Origin: Stereocaulon alpinum | Lineage: Eukaryota > Ascomycota > Lecanoromycetes > Lecanorales > Stereocaulaceae | Assembly (NCBI GenBank): GCA_018257865.1 | Contig: JAEUBA010000028.1 | Location: 1 to 64,000 of the forward strand | DNA: 64,000 nucleotides | Direction: 5' to 3' | Shown: positions 1-11,473 of the stretch, in pieces | Numbering within the stretch: position 1 is the first letter of the stretch | How the letters are laid out: every line of letters begins with the position of its first letter | Notes under the pieces: generated by a model | Database searches by the model: none | What the model was told of the DNA's origin: nothing | What the model saw: the letters and a program-made list of their open reading frames with translations, nothing else | Translations under genes and position numbers: made by a program

Positions 1-310
1 TAACTACCTACTTAAATTATATATAAAGATATACAGCTACTAATTAGTAGATATATATAGACTATATAAGAGTTTATTAATTATAATAACTTAAAAAGAA
101 GACTAGTAGCTATATATTAGTAGTATTATATTACTAATTAAGCTAATAGCTAGCTGAACGCGTAATAGATATACTAATTAGTTAGATATTATACTAATAG
201 TAATATCTAGTTACTAGCTAGACTAATATTATTAAATTAGTAGTAAAGAGTTATAGATCGAGCTGATTTAATACTATTAGTAATATTAAGTTACTAATTC
301 CGCTATATCC
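1..310. repeat. AT-rich, RIP-like tract
   Basis: This stretch is almost entirely A and T and is dominated by TA, TAG and TAAT steps, with stops in every frame. It contrasts sharply with the balanced composition from about position 310 onward. In Pezizomycotina such tracts are usually transposon relics mutated by repeat-induced point mutation (C to T). No family can be recognised. It probably continues beyond the left edge. Confidence 0.6.
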
Positions 311-401
311 TACTGTTAGCCCTACCGGCGCGCTCGGTAACTCAGGGTTCCCCAGTAACTTTTAGGAAAGCGTGATGTAATATACGCCTATAGGTATACT
401 A

Positions 402-752
402 TATACGGAGTTTAACACCGAAAGTCCTAGAACGGCGCTAAAGATATTGGTATGCTAAGTCCAAAGCCCTAGCCCTAACTTTCGATAGAACCCCTAGAAT
501 ACAACCCGTAGATATACGCTAATAGGGTAGGGAGAATAAGCTGGTTGGGGTACGCTCTAGGCGCAGGGTTACCTATAATAAGTAATCTACGGGTAGCACT
601 GCGCGACCCTGCCCGCTATCCGTATCCCCTACCGGCAGTCGCCTAGGGTAACCTCTCCTAGGCTGTCCTCAGAAGCTAGGGCTAGGGCTTTAGACTTAGT
701 ATACCAACATCTTTAGCGCCGTTCCAGGACGTTCGGTGTCAACCTCCGTATA
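402..752. repeat. Inverted repeat with 79-bp arms
   Basis: Positions 402-480 and 674-752 are reverse complements over 79 bases with 8 mismatches, 6 of them transitions, separated by 193 bases. The matched block starts at TATACGGAG on the left and ends at CTCCGTATA on the right. Each arm carries a CCCTAGCCCTA run (AGGGCTAGGG in the other arm), resembling a degenerate telomere-type repeat. The transition bias fits divergence by RIP. It may be the termini of a fold-back or TIR element without transposase, or a palindromic duplication. Confidence 0.75.
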
Positions 753-1433
753 CGCATTGCTATAGAAGTCCTCATACGTCAGTGGCGCCCCAGATAGTAG
801 CTAAGGTATACATCAACACTACACGGTAAGCTCTTGGTGATCCATACTGCTGTTGATTGGTAGATGGCATATATAGGTTGCCAAGGGCCTGCAGTTGATT
901 GTGGTAGACCTGGTGGTGGTAGACCTGGTGGCGGTGGAACTGATCTGGCTGAACCAGAAATACTTGAGAAGCTGGAGACTATATGGGAAGGATTAGTTAA
1001 TTGGCTGGACAGTTCTATTATCAGCAAATCTGGCGCATTCCCATCATGTATTGCGATCTCTTCTCAGTAGGCGTCCACTGGATTCCTGGGGCGGGGCATT
1101 GACCCAAGATTCAAAATATCAATAGTGGACTATTAGATGCGATGTTGTCTGTAGTTTGAAGAGAATTGAATCAGTGGTGGTGGTCAGACCATAAGGTGAT
1201 TTTTGAGCTGAAAGGGTGTTGGATGCGGATTGAGGAGTTTCGAGGGAATGGCGCTGCCGTAGTGAGGCCGGGGCAGATTTTTGTCACCTTGGTACAGTAG
1301 TTGACAAGCCTGGATGCTCTTTATTCGGCTGATGCTCGGTTCAGAACCACGTTTCCGATATCGCTCATCGACGGGTATATCAAGCTCAAAACCGCAGTGA
1401 ACATTTTATGGAAGCCATTTCCCTTTCACAACC
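753..1433. other. Upstream region without a convincing gene
   Basis: Open frames of 68 codons (864-1070 plus) and 82 codons (779-1027 minus) overlap each other. The plus frame includes a short GGTGGTAGACCTGGT direct repeat coding for Gly/Arg/Pro. Neither resembles a known protein. The last few hundred bases are the presumed promoter of the gene at 1434. Confidence 0.4.
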
Positions 1434-2776
1434 ATGGCTTTGACAACTAATGGCATCACCGCTGTGGTGCAAGAGCCTGAAACTCCCTCGTCTCGTCAAC
1501 CTCATCATCTATCCACGCTTGCCATACATGGAGACGACCGCCTCAACAGCTCAACAGACGTAGCCCCCGCTCTGCACGTTTCCACAACCTTTCGCTATGC
1601 ATCCAATCCCTCCGATTTAGTCCCTATGAGAAATGTCAAAGTACGAATCCTGCCTTCCCATCTTCCCATCGAACATTGCATCCTATGAGCCTTTGTTCCG
1701 CTCAACTCCACCAATGCCCGGAGCCGATCAAATTGACATAATTGAAGGAAGCCCTCCCAACAGATGCCCCTGTCTACTCCCGCCACACCGCTCCCACCTC
1801 CACCCGCTTCGAAACTATTCTCACGCCCCTCCTAGGCGCTCCTTGCCTAACCTATTCCTCTGGTCTTGCAGCCGTCCACGCCTTTTACGTCTACCTCAAC
1901 CCCAAACGCATTAGCATCGGAGGTGGGTACCATGGCTGCCACGGCGTTTTGGACGTGTTCCAAAGGCTCACTGGAGCAAAGAAAATTTCCTTGGACTGCT
2001 CAGAGGAAGAATTGCAGAAGGGGGATGTCATTCACTTGGAGACGCCCGTGAACCCCACAGGTGAAGCGTTCGAGATAAGGAAATATGCCGACAAAGCTCA
2101 CAGAAGGGGCGCGTGGCTGTTTGTCGATGCCACATTTGGACCGCCTGGACTACAGGACCCGTTTCTGTGGGGCGCGGACGTGGTGATCCATGCTGGGACT
2201 AAGTATCTGGGTGGGCATAGCGATCTATTGTGTGGTGTACTTGCTACGAAGCACGAGGGTTGGATTGAGGGATTAAGGGACGATAGGACGTATTTGGGCA
2301 GTGTGATGGGGAGCCTTGAGGGGTGGTTGGGGGTGAGGAGTTTGAGGACGTTGGAGATCAGGGTGCAGAGGCAGAGTGAAAGTTGTGAGAAATTGGTGAG
2401 CTGGTTAGAGGTCATGAGGAACAAGAGCGGGGGTCCCGTGGGAAACATAGTCGAAAGGGTGCACCATGCGAGTCTGCAGATCAATGATATGGGATGGCTG
2501 AAGAAGCAGATGCCGAACGGTTTTGGACCTGTTTTTTCTATTACCTTGAAAGGTGAGAGCATGGCGAAAAGCCTACCGAGTACGTTGGAGCTCTTTCATC
2601 ATGCTACGAGCTTGGGAGGTGTAGAGAGCCTCATTGAATGGAGAGCGATGAGCGATAAGACTGTGGATACCAGGCTGGTGAGGGTTAGTGTTGGGTTGGA
2701 GCATTGGGAGGATCTGAGGGATGACATGCTAAGGGGTCTTAAAAAATTAGAGGAGAAAGGCTGTGATATAGTGTAG
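1434..2776 (+). CDS. Cys/Met-metabolism PLP-dependent enzyme
   Basis: Predicted trans-sulfuration enzyme (cystathionine gamma-synthase/lyase superfamily, fold type I) that uses pyridoxal phosphate on sulfur amino acids, probably in the cytosol. Exons 1434-1640 and 1748-2776 with a 107-bp phase-0 intron give 411 residues. The N-terminus has the family's substrate-loop block (TTFRYAS, then VYSRHTAP). The middle has YSSGLAAVHA and the HLETPVNPTGE strand. The Schiff-base lysine lies in HAGTKYLGGHSD. Length and motifs suit the short YHR112C-like fungal branch better than the roughly 600-residue STR2 type, but the substrate cannot be told. The 5' half is rich in C and the 3' half in G. The exact donor site is inferred. 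Confidence 0.85.
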
Positions 2777-3098
2777 AAGTGATGTGCAACTTCCCCCCGA
2801 GTTTCGCAAGGTAAGACGGGGCTCCTGCCCTGCCTTCTGCCAAAATAAGCACACTTCTGCAGCTGCAACTTTCACAGTCTTCCGGCAACACACTTATATT
2901 CTTACCTAAGGTCTACTGTAAGTATCTTGGAGCCCTGCATGTTCTTTGGGCTGATCTTCATGGTTTAGACGATTCGCAGCTCAAGCAAGCTTGTAAGCTA
3001 CACAGTCCATGGGCTGTTTACTGTGTATAAGTGTTAGATGTTGGCTAACAAACCTGGAAGCAGACTACTCTCGACGCAACCGCCAAACCTGCCGTATC
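2777..3098. other. Intergenic spacer
   Basis: This holds the 3' flank of the PLP enzyme and the promoter of the DUF4185 gene. An open frame from 3009 runs into the next gene, but its first 30 codons precede the better start at 3099. Nothing else was seen. Confidence 0.5.
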
Positions 3099-4288
3099 AT
3101 GGACCCTTACCCATCACATAATGGCCATCAACATGCTGCTTACCCGCCCAAAGTGTCAAGTATCGAAGTCGTTGGCTACGTCGACGACGCCAATGAGATA
3201 GGCTATTCCCGAGACATCGGTAGATCATTTACTCTCAATGGCAGACAATTCTACATCTTCGGCGATACCTTTTGCAAAGACTCCGCTGGGAACTTCGTGG
3301 GGCTCGTGAACAATACTGTTGCGCTTGTACCCGAGAGACATAACCCCTGTGTGAGCAAGTACTTGGGTTTCAACGACGACGATACGGTCAAATGCTTCGT
3401 CCCATTGACGATGGAAGAGAAGAATTGGCAAAAGAGTACGGGTGGTAGGGTCACGTTGTGGGGTTTTGGTGGGGCGGTGGAGCTGGTTGATGGTACGTTC
3501 CTCGGACGATAGATCAAACTTCTGCTATTCTGTGAATTGTTACCCAGAATTTTATCAGAGATTTGGAATTGATCCCATCGTTTTTGGCAGGAACTGGGCG
3601 CATCTGGTTCCAAAAGGGTACCATCAGCGCAGGTGGAGACAATGAATACTGCGGCATTGGTCTGGCTGAAATCCACTATAACCCCACATGCGAACGGCTA
3701 ACAACCCAACGTTTGGAGGGGACTCTGGACAATAGCCTGTTTTTCGGTGCAAAAGAACCCAAAGTTGGATCTTTCTCTACACTGATCGAGGGGCCGTTCG
3801 CCTACCTATGGGGCGAATATAATGGCCACATTGTTCTCGCGCGTACCCGTCAAGAGGAAAGCTCCAGTCGAGGCCTCTACGGGTTCTGGAACGGTACCGA
3901 CTATGTGACAGACTTTGCCGGTGCAGCCCCCATATCTGCGTTTGACGAAATTCCTCAAGGCCAAATTTTCCGCTCAGATCTCTTCGGCAAGCAGAAGAGA
4001 TACGTTTTCGTGGGGGTCAGCAAGTGGTGTGATAGCCTAATTCGCGTTGGTGCGGCCGAGAGATTGGAGGGGCCATGGGAGGTCTGGCCGGTCGCTATGA
4101 CTCAGGGAATCAATATGACGAATGGCTTTCGCTACTGCATTTACCCTCATCTCTTCGCTTCGCATACCCGCAATGCCGAGCTATTGGTTACCTGGTCGGA
4201 GCAATGGCCCGGAGGTGTGATCGCAGGCAAGGCGAATTTCCTCACTGAGGAACAGGCTTGCGAGGAGGATTGTGAGCTTATTGACTAG
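3099..4288 (+). CDS. DUF4185-like beta-propeller protein
   Basis: Exons 3099-3492 and 3591-4288 (98-bp intron, phase 1) give 363 residues. The splice joins VELVDG directly to TGRIWFQKG, restoring a continuous blade-like strand. Blade features include FYIFGDTFCKD near the N-terminus, GPFAYLWGEYNG in the middle and LLVTWSEQWPGG near the end. These match fungal DUF4185 proteins, which have a glycosidase-like five-bladed propeller architecture. No signal peptide is seen from the chosen start, so it is probably intracellular. The catalytic role is unknown. Start 3099 is preferred because upstream codons look non-coding. Confidence 0.7.
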
Positions 4289-4442
4289 ATCATGGTTGAC
4301 ACCACCTATAAATTGACCAATCATATACTGTCAAGCTCTCAAGTGATTAAAGTTTGTGGTACGTAACCTTTGCAGCTAGGAAGTTTCCCACTTGGTCCAC
4401 ATTGGATTCTGTTGATGTTGATGGCATACATCGCTTACAACA

Positions 4443-5257
4443 ATGCAATCTCAGCTCAAGATATATCCATTTGACCTGAAGTCGCCGCCATCCTGGTCTG
4501 AGCCCTTCCCGTTCAGCAAAGTTCATAGCATACGGCGCTAAAAATCAGTCCGTCGACACATCTTGATGTTATTCAACAGTGAAGGCATGCCTTCCTTAGT
4601 CTTCGGGGTACATAGCCCTACCTTCCAGTAACTATGAGCCCAATGCACACCAGATGAAACCCTCCAGCAGGATATTGTTCACATAATCAGAATACCTGTC
4701 ACGGCCGCAACCCAGCCGAGTTGATAGCCGATCTAATCCAGGCTTCGTTAGAGTCACTGCGGGCAAAGTTTGGTCCCAGGACCCTAACGAGCTGGATGGG
4801 GTAGCCCACGAGCTGATCGAGTCAGACAGGCAGTACGGATCTATTGGTACGCTTTTCGTGGTCCACAGCCTCGCCTTGAAATCAGATATCAGGCTATCGA
4901 CACCATCTGCCGTTGTAATAACGGGTCTTGTCGCTTATAATTCACAGCTATGGGGAAAGATTATTGTTGACGGATAATCTTCAACTAGATCAAAGTCTAG
5001 AGACGCAAGGACGCTGTGCGGAAAAGCTCGTCACTCCTAGATTGACATTCTTGGAGCTGACGTACGAAAAACGGGTAACCGATGAGCAACTGTCGCGAGC
5101 CACTCAATACGATTGGGTTGGCCATACAGTCATGTGCGATTACTTACAGGATCTTCATGTCATATCATCTATGCCGTTGTCTAGTCTGGGTATGGCACTG
5201 TTTCGCCACCGACACAACACTCAATATCAGAAAAAATCCCGAATGGATCGCTTCTGA
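4443..5257 (+). pseudogene. Decayed coding region, unrecognised
   Basis: Three overlapping coding-like stretches lie in successive frames. From ATG 4443, one frame runs to about 4722 with internal TAA and TGA codons; it contains IYPFDLKSPPSWSEPF and AQCTPDETLQQDIVHIIR. A second frame is open at 4687-4980 (WSQDPNELDGVAHELI). A third is open at 4928-5257 (YEKRVTDEQLSRATQYDW). The residue composition looks protein-like and the stops are of the TAA/TGA kind that RIP makes from CAA and TGG. I read this as one gene broken by stops and frameshifts, though a multi-exon gene cannot be excluded. No family is recognised. Confidence 0.35.
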
Positions 5258-5281
5258 TATTCTGTCGCGAGGACAAGCATC

Positions 5282-5549
5282 TTACTGATCGTCACTGGCA
5301 TGAGCCTTGGCCCATGCGAGCAACGCTGATTGGGCCGCGAATCCGACATCTTTAGCTAAGTCCTGGGCAACAGCCAGATGATCTGCTAGTCGCTCATCCT
5401 TATGAAACGGAAAGCGGGTAATGAATGCCATTATGATGTCAAATCGCATTATCTGGGACATGGTCAGTGCTACCGTAGTGGGGGCTGTAGGAGATCCTCG
5501 AATGCCATCTATGACTATTTCGTTGGTTAACCCCGCGAATCTGCCCTCG
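5282..5549 (-). other. Short coding-like open frame (minus)
   Basis: This minus-strand frame is open from about 5549 to the TAA at 5282-5284, roughly 88 codons; the first ATG is at 5461, giving 59 residues. The product has a coherent amphipathic end (KDERLADHLAVAQDLAKDV, then SALLAWAKAHASDDQ). It could be the last exon of a lost gene, since upstream on this strand lies the transporter leader. It could also be a chance frame. No homologue is recognised. Confidence 0.25.
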
Positions 5550-5757
5550 CCTTATTAGGCATACCTTGTGTGTTAGGGACTTGTCTTCTTCCATTTTCCC
5601 TTCTTTTTTCACTTGGGTTTTGGACAGTTCTGCGACCTCTGCTGGTTGGAAACAGCGCTTGAAGGCCAACGATCTTTCCGTCCACTATAACGATTTTCTG
5701 CTTCACGAGTATTCCCCTAGCTATGTGGGAGGCTTTCTCCAAACACCTCTAGATTTC

Positions 5758-7704
5758 ATGGCTACAAAACTCCAGAAGTCGGTAGACTCGCCATCGTCGT
5801 CAGACACCGAGATCGCCAAAGCCAAGCAAAATGTTGTGATGAAAGAGGATGCTGCGCACTATACCAAAGACGAGAGTCACGACAACATCGAGTATCCGCC
5901 GCCCTGGAAATGGGAAAGATATTTTATCGGAGGTTACACTTCAAGTCGAATGTTCAAGTTCAAGAAGCCCAAGACCATGTACACGGCCATCAACCTCTTC
6001 GCTGGCGTAGCTATCATGTTCTACGGCTATGATCAGGGTGTCATGTCACAAGTCAACTTAAACGAAGACTATTGGAACCATATGGGCATCAACCCCATTG
6101 AGGGAAATCAGAGGAATACCGCTGCTCTCGGTGGAATTGTGTCGGTCTATTATGGAGGTACACTTATCGGAGCCCTCATCGCCGGATCGCTGGCCGATCG
6201 TGCTGGTCGTATTAAAGCTGTCGTTTTTGGGTCTATGTGGGCTTTGCTAGGTGCAGTGCTCCAGGCTTCCGCACAGAACATCACGTGGATGTGCTGCGCT
6301 CGAGTTATTGCTGGGGTTGGTGTAGGTGCTATTGACTGCGTGATTCCAGTGTGGTCTGCCGAAGTCAGTAGTCATTCCGCTCGAGGGGCTTTCCTGGCCA
6401 TCGAATTCTTCATGGTACGCAACCCGTCTCCGGGCCCACTGAGACCTTGTTAACGTGAGCAGAACATTGGCGGCCTCGCTTTAGCTTACTGGATCGAGTA
6501 CTTTGCTTACCTTGACCCAAACAAGGTCATGGCTTGGAGAACCCCACTCGCTCTGCAGATTATATTTATTGTCATCATCGGAATAGGTATCAACTTCTTT
6601 CCGGAATCGCCTCGTTGGCTCATGAAGGTCGGACGCGAGCAGGAAGCACGTCACGTCCTGCAAGCTACCCGGGATAGTGACGTTGAGTACGAGCTGAAGG
6701 GCATCAAAAAGGTTGTCAAATTCGAACTGGAAACTTCGACGGCAAATCACTATTGGGCCATGTTATTCCCTAAGGATAAATATGCAAGACAGCTTCGATG
6801 GAGAGTTGTGCTTGCGGTCTGGCTACAAATCATGCAAGAATTGGTGGGAATCGGTGTCATCACAGTCTACGCGGTAGATCTGTTCAGGAACGCAGGGTTT
6901 GGCCTGGAATTAAGCAAGCTCCTTGCCGGTTTCAATAACCTCAGCTATATGTTCTCAGTCATATTTGCTGTGATCACCCTGGACAGGTATGGACGTCGAG
7001 GTAAGCTAACCCAGCTTTCAGTCTGCCACCTATCCCTGCTAACGCATCTTACAGCGACCATGGTGTGGGGAGCAGTCGGCATGGCTCTCATCCTTCTCAT
7101 CGCTGGTATACTCGATAAATTCGCACAAGCAAAGGGTCCCAATCAACGAGCGTACGGCGCTGGGGTTGCCACCATGACCTTTCTATACACTGCCACCTTC
7201 GGCGCGACCTGGCTCACAACACCCTGGCTCTATCCCACTGAGATTTTCCCCCTCAATGTTCGAGCCAAGGGTGGAGCCTGGTCTGTAGTCGGCTGGTCCA
7301 TTGGCAACGGCATCATTACCATGATCACTCCTTTCCTTTTCCAAGCCATCAGCTACGGCACGCTCTTATTACTCTTTGGCCTCAACATTTTCTGCTTGCC
7401 ATTCGTCATACTTATGTATCCTGAGACTGCAGGCAGAAGTCTGGAGCAGATGGATACCTTCTTTGAGAATGGCGGTAGCTGGAACGTGTTCAAGAGTAGT
7501 CACAATATCAGGGATGCTGGTATTGATGACTGGAGGTGGACCAAGAAGATGAAGGAGGACGACTTCAAGGAGCTGGAGCACGGGAGGAAAATGTCCACTG
7601 CAGCGCGGAGTCCGGAGGAGGATGAGAAGGATGCGAGACAGAGTTGGAAGAAGAGGCCTGCATACACATTCAAGCGTAAGGCGTCGAACGCTGGACTTTT
7701 GTAA
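5758..7704 (+). CDS. MFS sugar (hexose-type) transporter
   Basis: Predicted plasma-membrane sugar porter of the major facilitator superfamily. Exons are 5758-6414, 6463-7000 and 7055-7704. The 48-bp intron 1 and the 54-bp intron 2 (which lacks stops and could be read through) give 614 residues. Family marks are YDQGVMSQVN in TM1, DRAGRIK after TM2, FFPESPRWLM at the start of the central loop, DRYGRR before TM8, WLYPTEIFPL, and PETAGRSLEQMD after TM12. The N-terminal 85 residues and C-terminal 75 residues are hydrophilic; the tail is rich in K, E and D. The start is the ATG giving a plausible cytosolic N-terminus; the frame is open further upstream. The specific sugar cannot be told. Confidence 0.88.
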
Positions 7705-8156
7705 CCAAAATCAGCTGGTAGTAGTGCTAGATATGTAAGGAAAGAATTGAAGAGGAAAAATGTGTGGTCTTGCTTGTTCGGGCTTGGTCCTGAACCAAGC
7801 TTCGTTCTGCACGCCTGACAGCCCGACTTCAACGCCCGATAGTAAAGTCACAGACATATGAAATCATGTAACATCATGCATGATGATCCGAGCTCTGTTC
7901 GGGTTATTTGTTGCAGCAAGTATGCATCTTGCCCGCGCCTTGCACGACCCTTGTACAGGGTAACCCACCGAACAGGATCGGGCGCTTCCTGGCTAAAATT
8001 TGATCAATTTCCCGGGGGTCGGCGCTGGCAGGATGCGATATAAAGATCTGCTTACGCCTCATCTGACACGTTGAACTCACGAGATTCTGCTGGAATTGGC
8101 ATCCTGCATGGCAACATCACCGACGCCTGAGAGCTCCCAACTGGTCAAGGATAGAT
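7705..8156. other. Intergenic spacer
   Basis: This is the 3' flank of the transporter and the promoter and leader of the DUF7514 gene. An ATG at 8109 opens a different frame from the start chosen at 8157, so it is either an upstream ORF or the start of a missed 5' exon. Confidence 0.4.
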
Positions 8157-9558
8157 ATGGGAAGCTCAGCTGTAGCTGCGCAGGAGTACTGGGGATATCT
8201 CATCAACCCCGACAAGAGGCCGACCCCTGTATTTGAACAGCTTTTACTCGGCGTCGCAAACTATATTGTACGCATCTCCTATGCTCTTGGGCTTAAGATC
8301 ATTGACTGACAGAACTTCGCAATCGTAGAACAGGAACGTTGCCCCGTGGCACACCAACTGTCTCACACCCACGAAGCTCGCATCATTTTACCGTCTAGTC
8401 GGCGGTGACTATGACGCTCTTTTCCTCGAGACAGAGGACGCATCAATATCCTTCATATACCAATCCCTAGGCTGCTTCCATACACTACAACCAGAACGAG
8501 ATCCTTACACAAAACCCAGTACCCCAGCCCTCACACTTCAAGGCTTCGTACGATGGCAGACTATCCAGCTGCTGCTCGAACCAGGCGAGCACGTACCTTT
8601 TCTACAGAAAGCAGTCAAGAGGTTTGGCCTGATAAACCCGGCCGATGGTGCACCTTTTCCTAGCATACTGCCCAAGGAGAGCCTCCCAATGGAACCAGAC
8701 CATGATATGGTGGAGTGGTATGCGACTGTCTCAGAGAAGCTCATGATAGAAGCACAGGCATCTGCAATGCGCGATCTACCTCCTCGTCCAAATTTGGCAC
8801 TAAGCGACGTCGACCTCGAGAGCTCCAGGGACTCTTCTGTGGACTCGCATTCTGTTATAGAAATGGCCGGGCCTCGGAGTCCTTACCGCAATACTTCATT
8901 TCCCCACGGCCGACCGTCGGTGCATTTATCGCCGCAATATATGAACCCTCAATACATGAACAATGCGCCTTGGTCTCCAGAGCGTCGCCGCAATAGCCTG
9001 CCAGAGAATAAAGCCTACGCCAATTCATGGCCTCGAGACGAACCCACCCCGACGTCCATGAGATCCTTCACACAGCTACCGATACGTAACCATCGTCCTC
9101 ATCAACACAACAGGGCTCCTAGCGACCTCTCTACCATTAGTACATCTACAGACGACTCCTCAAGCGTTCCGACAAGCTCCGCCTCCGTGAGCCCAATCGG
9201 CTATCACGCGCAATTACATCATCCCACCTCCCCCGGGGCCCGTCGCCATACAGAATACTTTCCTCCACAACGTCCTGCATCACACCCCCAAGAGTTTCTC
9301 GCACACCAACGGCAGCCTTCCGGCGAGTACAAGACGAAAAGTGTGAGGTGGCAGGATATGGACAATGGGTATGAAAAGCCTAGATTTAACACACCAGATT
9401 ACCGTGGCCAGGACAGCAGGTGCGCGAGTGCAAGTGCAAGAGGTGCTAGACTTGGAGATAATGCTTGGGATGAGAGGGAGAGGGGAAGAGGGAGGTCTGA
9501 CGGTCCGTTGACTGGTGTGAGTGGGAGGAGATATCCCAATGGGACGAGGAGGAGTTGA
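8157..9558 (+). CDS. DUF7514 domain protein
   Basis: Exons 8157-8267 and 8329-9558 (61-bp phase-0 intron ending in TAG) give 446 residues. The join makes the hallmark N-terminal block: YWGYLINPDKRPTPVFEQLL, then LTPTKLASFYRLVGGDYD, then SISFIYQSLGCFHTLQP and PFLQKAVKRFGL. This about 170-residue DUF7514 region is found in filamentous fungi and has no known function. The rest is low-complexity and rich in S, P, R and H, probably disordered, with a short QYMNPQYMNN repeat near residue 230. No membrane segment or signal peptide is seen. An alternative 5' exon starting at 8109 is possible. Confidence 0.8.
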
Positions 9559-10378
9559 TTTGAAACATATGGCAGGCGTTTGCAACAGGATCACGCTTTT
9601 CCGGATATACCCTTTATGCTGGACATGCATGCATGCATTTATTCATTCAGTGGGTCGGAACCCGGGAGGACTTTTGATGGCATTCGAGGATTAGGTAGCA
9701 TATCATGCCATTAGGCTGGCGTCATTCTTTACTAAGGTGCAAAATTAGATGCTTACACCACTGCACACTATATAGATACCCTTCTCGGGTACTTCTGCAT
9801 CCAAATACATGCCTCGTCTCCTCTTGAACATAGCATGTGACTATAAGCGCTGTCACATAGGGAGCTCTAATTCTCGGATGTCCTTAGCCATCAATATTCG
9901 ACTCTTTTCGACGGATGCCACCCGTCACCAACAGTTCTAAGTTCCCATCATCGTCTAAGACAGTGGTGATAGATCAATTCAACACCATTCTCCAGCCTGC
10001 CATGAACTAGAACATGTCCGCTAATGCTAACAGCAAAGTTTGGTCGAACCTGCCTTCGGTAGCTATGCCATCGTTTCTGCCGTGAACTACAACCCAAGCA
10101 ATATCTCACTACCTCCGCTTTCCCTTCCAACCAGTCAGTATTAGTGGATTGTCAGTCACACTGATTTTGTCTTCCCTGAATGAGTGATTGACATTCTGCA
10201 TGATCCTACGGTAGTAGCGAGCTAGCATTCGCTCCAAGCTCCCACTTTACAAATATACTTCCCTTATAGATCCAGAGCTTTAGTTCGAATTACAAAGTTC
10301 TAACCAGTGCTCGACTTCTTGCGGGATCAGTAATAGCGAAGTCTGCCAAGCAAATAGCGAGAGGCCACAATAGTCAAT
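9559..10378. other. Intergenic region
   Basis: No coding potential was found. It includes a CATGCATGCATGCAT run near 9625-9639 and a TATATAGATA box near 9770. It is the 3' flank of the DUF7514 gene and the promoter of the DUF3605 gene. Confidence 0.4.
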
Positions 10379-11473
10379 ATGTCGGTGGGTGGACAGACTT
10401 CCAATATGGCGCAGACAAAATCCGAGGACCAAATTCCCTACTGGCTCATCAACGTTCCCGAAGCCCAACGGGCATCAAAGTGCCCTGACTTCCTCCTCAA
10501 CATATCAGATAGGAATAAAGCCATCCTCAGCGTTCCAGAAAATGAGTTCCATCGCCTTACATGGCTGGAGGTGCAGGAGATCATCAGTACAGAACCTTAA
10601 AAGATCATGGCTATGAGAGGCGCTTGATAGGTGGCTGACTTCTATCAAGGAGCCAATCGACTTGATGAGTTCCGGCGGGCCCCACTGGATCACAGAAGAT
10701 ATCTTTCCTTCATGGCATACCTTAAGAAGGAGCATGGATCGGTCATGGATTTCATCCGGGAGAGGCGTGTCAAGTGGACGGATATCAAGCCTTCTAAAGC
10801 TGCTGCTTTCCAGAACCCACGTACGCCCCCATTCTTGGACGGTTTGATTCGCGTCTGGTGTTCTCGGCTTTAGCTGCCCTTGAGTGACTGACACATGGAG
10901 TAGCTGACTACAGGATCCTCTACAACGACTGGCCCTACGGCGTTGACAAGAAGATCATACACCTCATTGTGTGGACAAAGTTCGTACTCGAAGATGATGC
11001 GGAAACTAATGACCTAACACCAAGGATGAGGAAGGAGATTGACCAATTCGTCGATAAGACATTCGGATCAAGGATACCATCACACAACGTAAGCTACTTC
11101 GCTCCCCCCAGCGCGTTTCGAGCTGCCCCAAGTTACCTTACCCCCTCCGGCTATGCTTCGAATGTTACAAAACAGCAACTGATCAGCACAGATAATCTGG
11201 TTCAAGAACTGGGGCTCCCTGAAATCCATCAAGGCTATGGAGCATTTCCATATCATGCTAAATGACCCAGATGAGAGCTTCATCAAGGAGATCACAAACG
11301 GAGATGTCGCTGTAAGCGCATGGCTTCCTGAGGAAACTACTCCTTAAAATCCTGCGCTCTGCTAATCTCAGAGCCTTGTGCGTGGATATTTCCATGCATT
11401 ATACCTGATCGAAGACCAGCTAGAACGCAAGAAAAAGTACGCTTCCACTGAGCTACAAACCAGAGTCATCTAG
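10379..11473 (+). CDS. N-acetylglucosamine-induced protein 1-like (DUF3605)
   Basis: Five exons (10379-10586, 10650-10820, 10904-11088, 11192-11311, 11372-11473) give 261 residues. Splicing restores the DUF3605 signature in order: CPDFLLNISDRNKAILSVP, RLTWLEVQEII, DLDEF-type RRAPLDHRRYL, ILYNDWPYGVDKKIIHLIVW, DLTPRMRKEIDQFVDKTF and IWFKNWGSLKSIKAMEHFH. The family is named from Candida and Aspergillus proteins induced by GlcNAc; its biochemistry is unknown. If intron 4 is retained, the frame stops at 11347; I prefer splicing because exon 5 reads as a plausible tail (LYLIEDQLERKKKY). Confidence 0.8.

Noticed and set aside
864..1070. 68-codon plus frame with Gly/Arg repeats
   Set aside because: There is no recognisable domain, a competing minus frame overlaps it, and it lies in a repeat-flanked region.
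2098..2562. 154-codon minus frame inside the PLP enzyme gene
   Set aside because: It is antisense to conserved PLP-enzyme motifs; it is a compositional shadow.
7001..7054. Reading the 54-nt stop-free stretch in the sugar transporter as coding
   Set aside because: It has GTAAGC and ACAG ends with a CTAAC branch, and removing it restores the DRYGRR...MVWG family junction.
11312..11347. Ending the DUF3605 protein at the TAA within intron 4
   Set aside because: A GTAAGC donor and GCTAATCTCAG acceptor lead to a further coding-like exon. It remains a possible alternative isoform.
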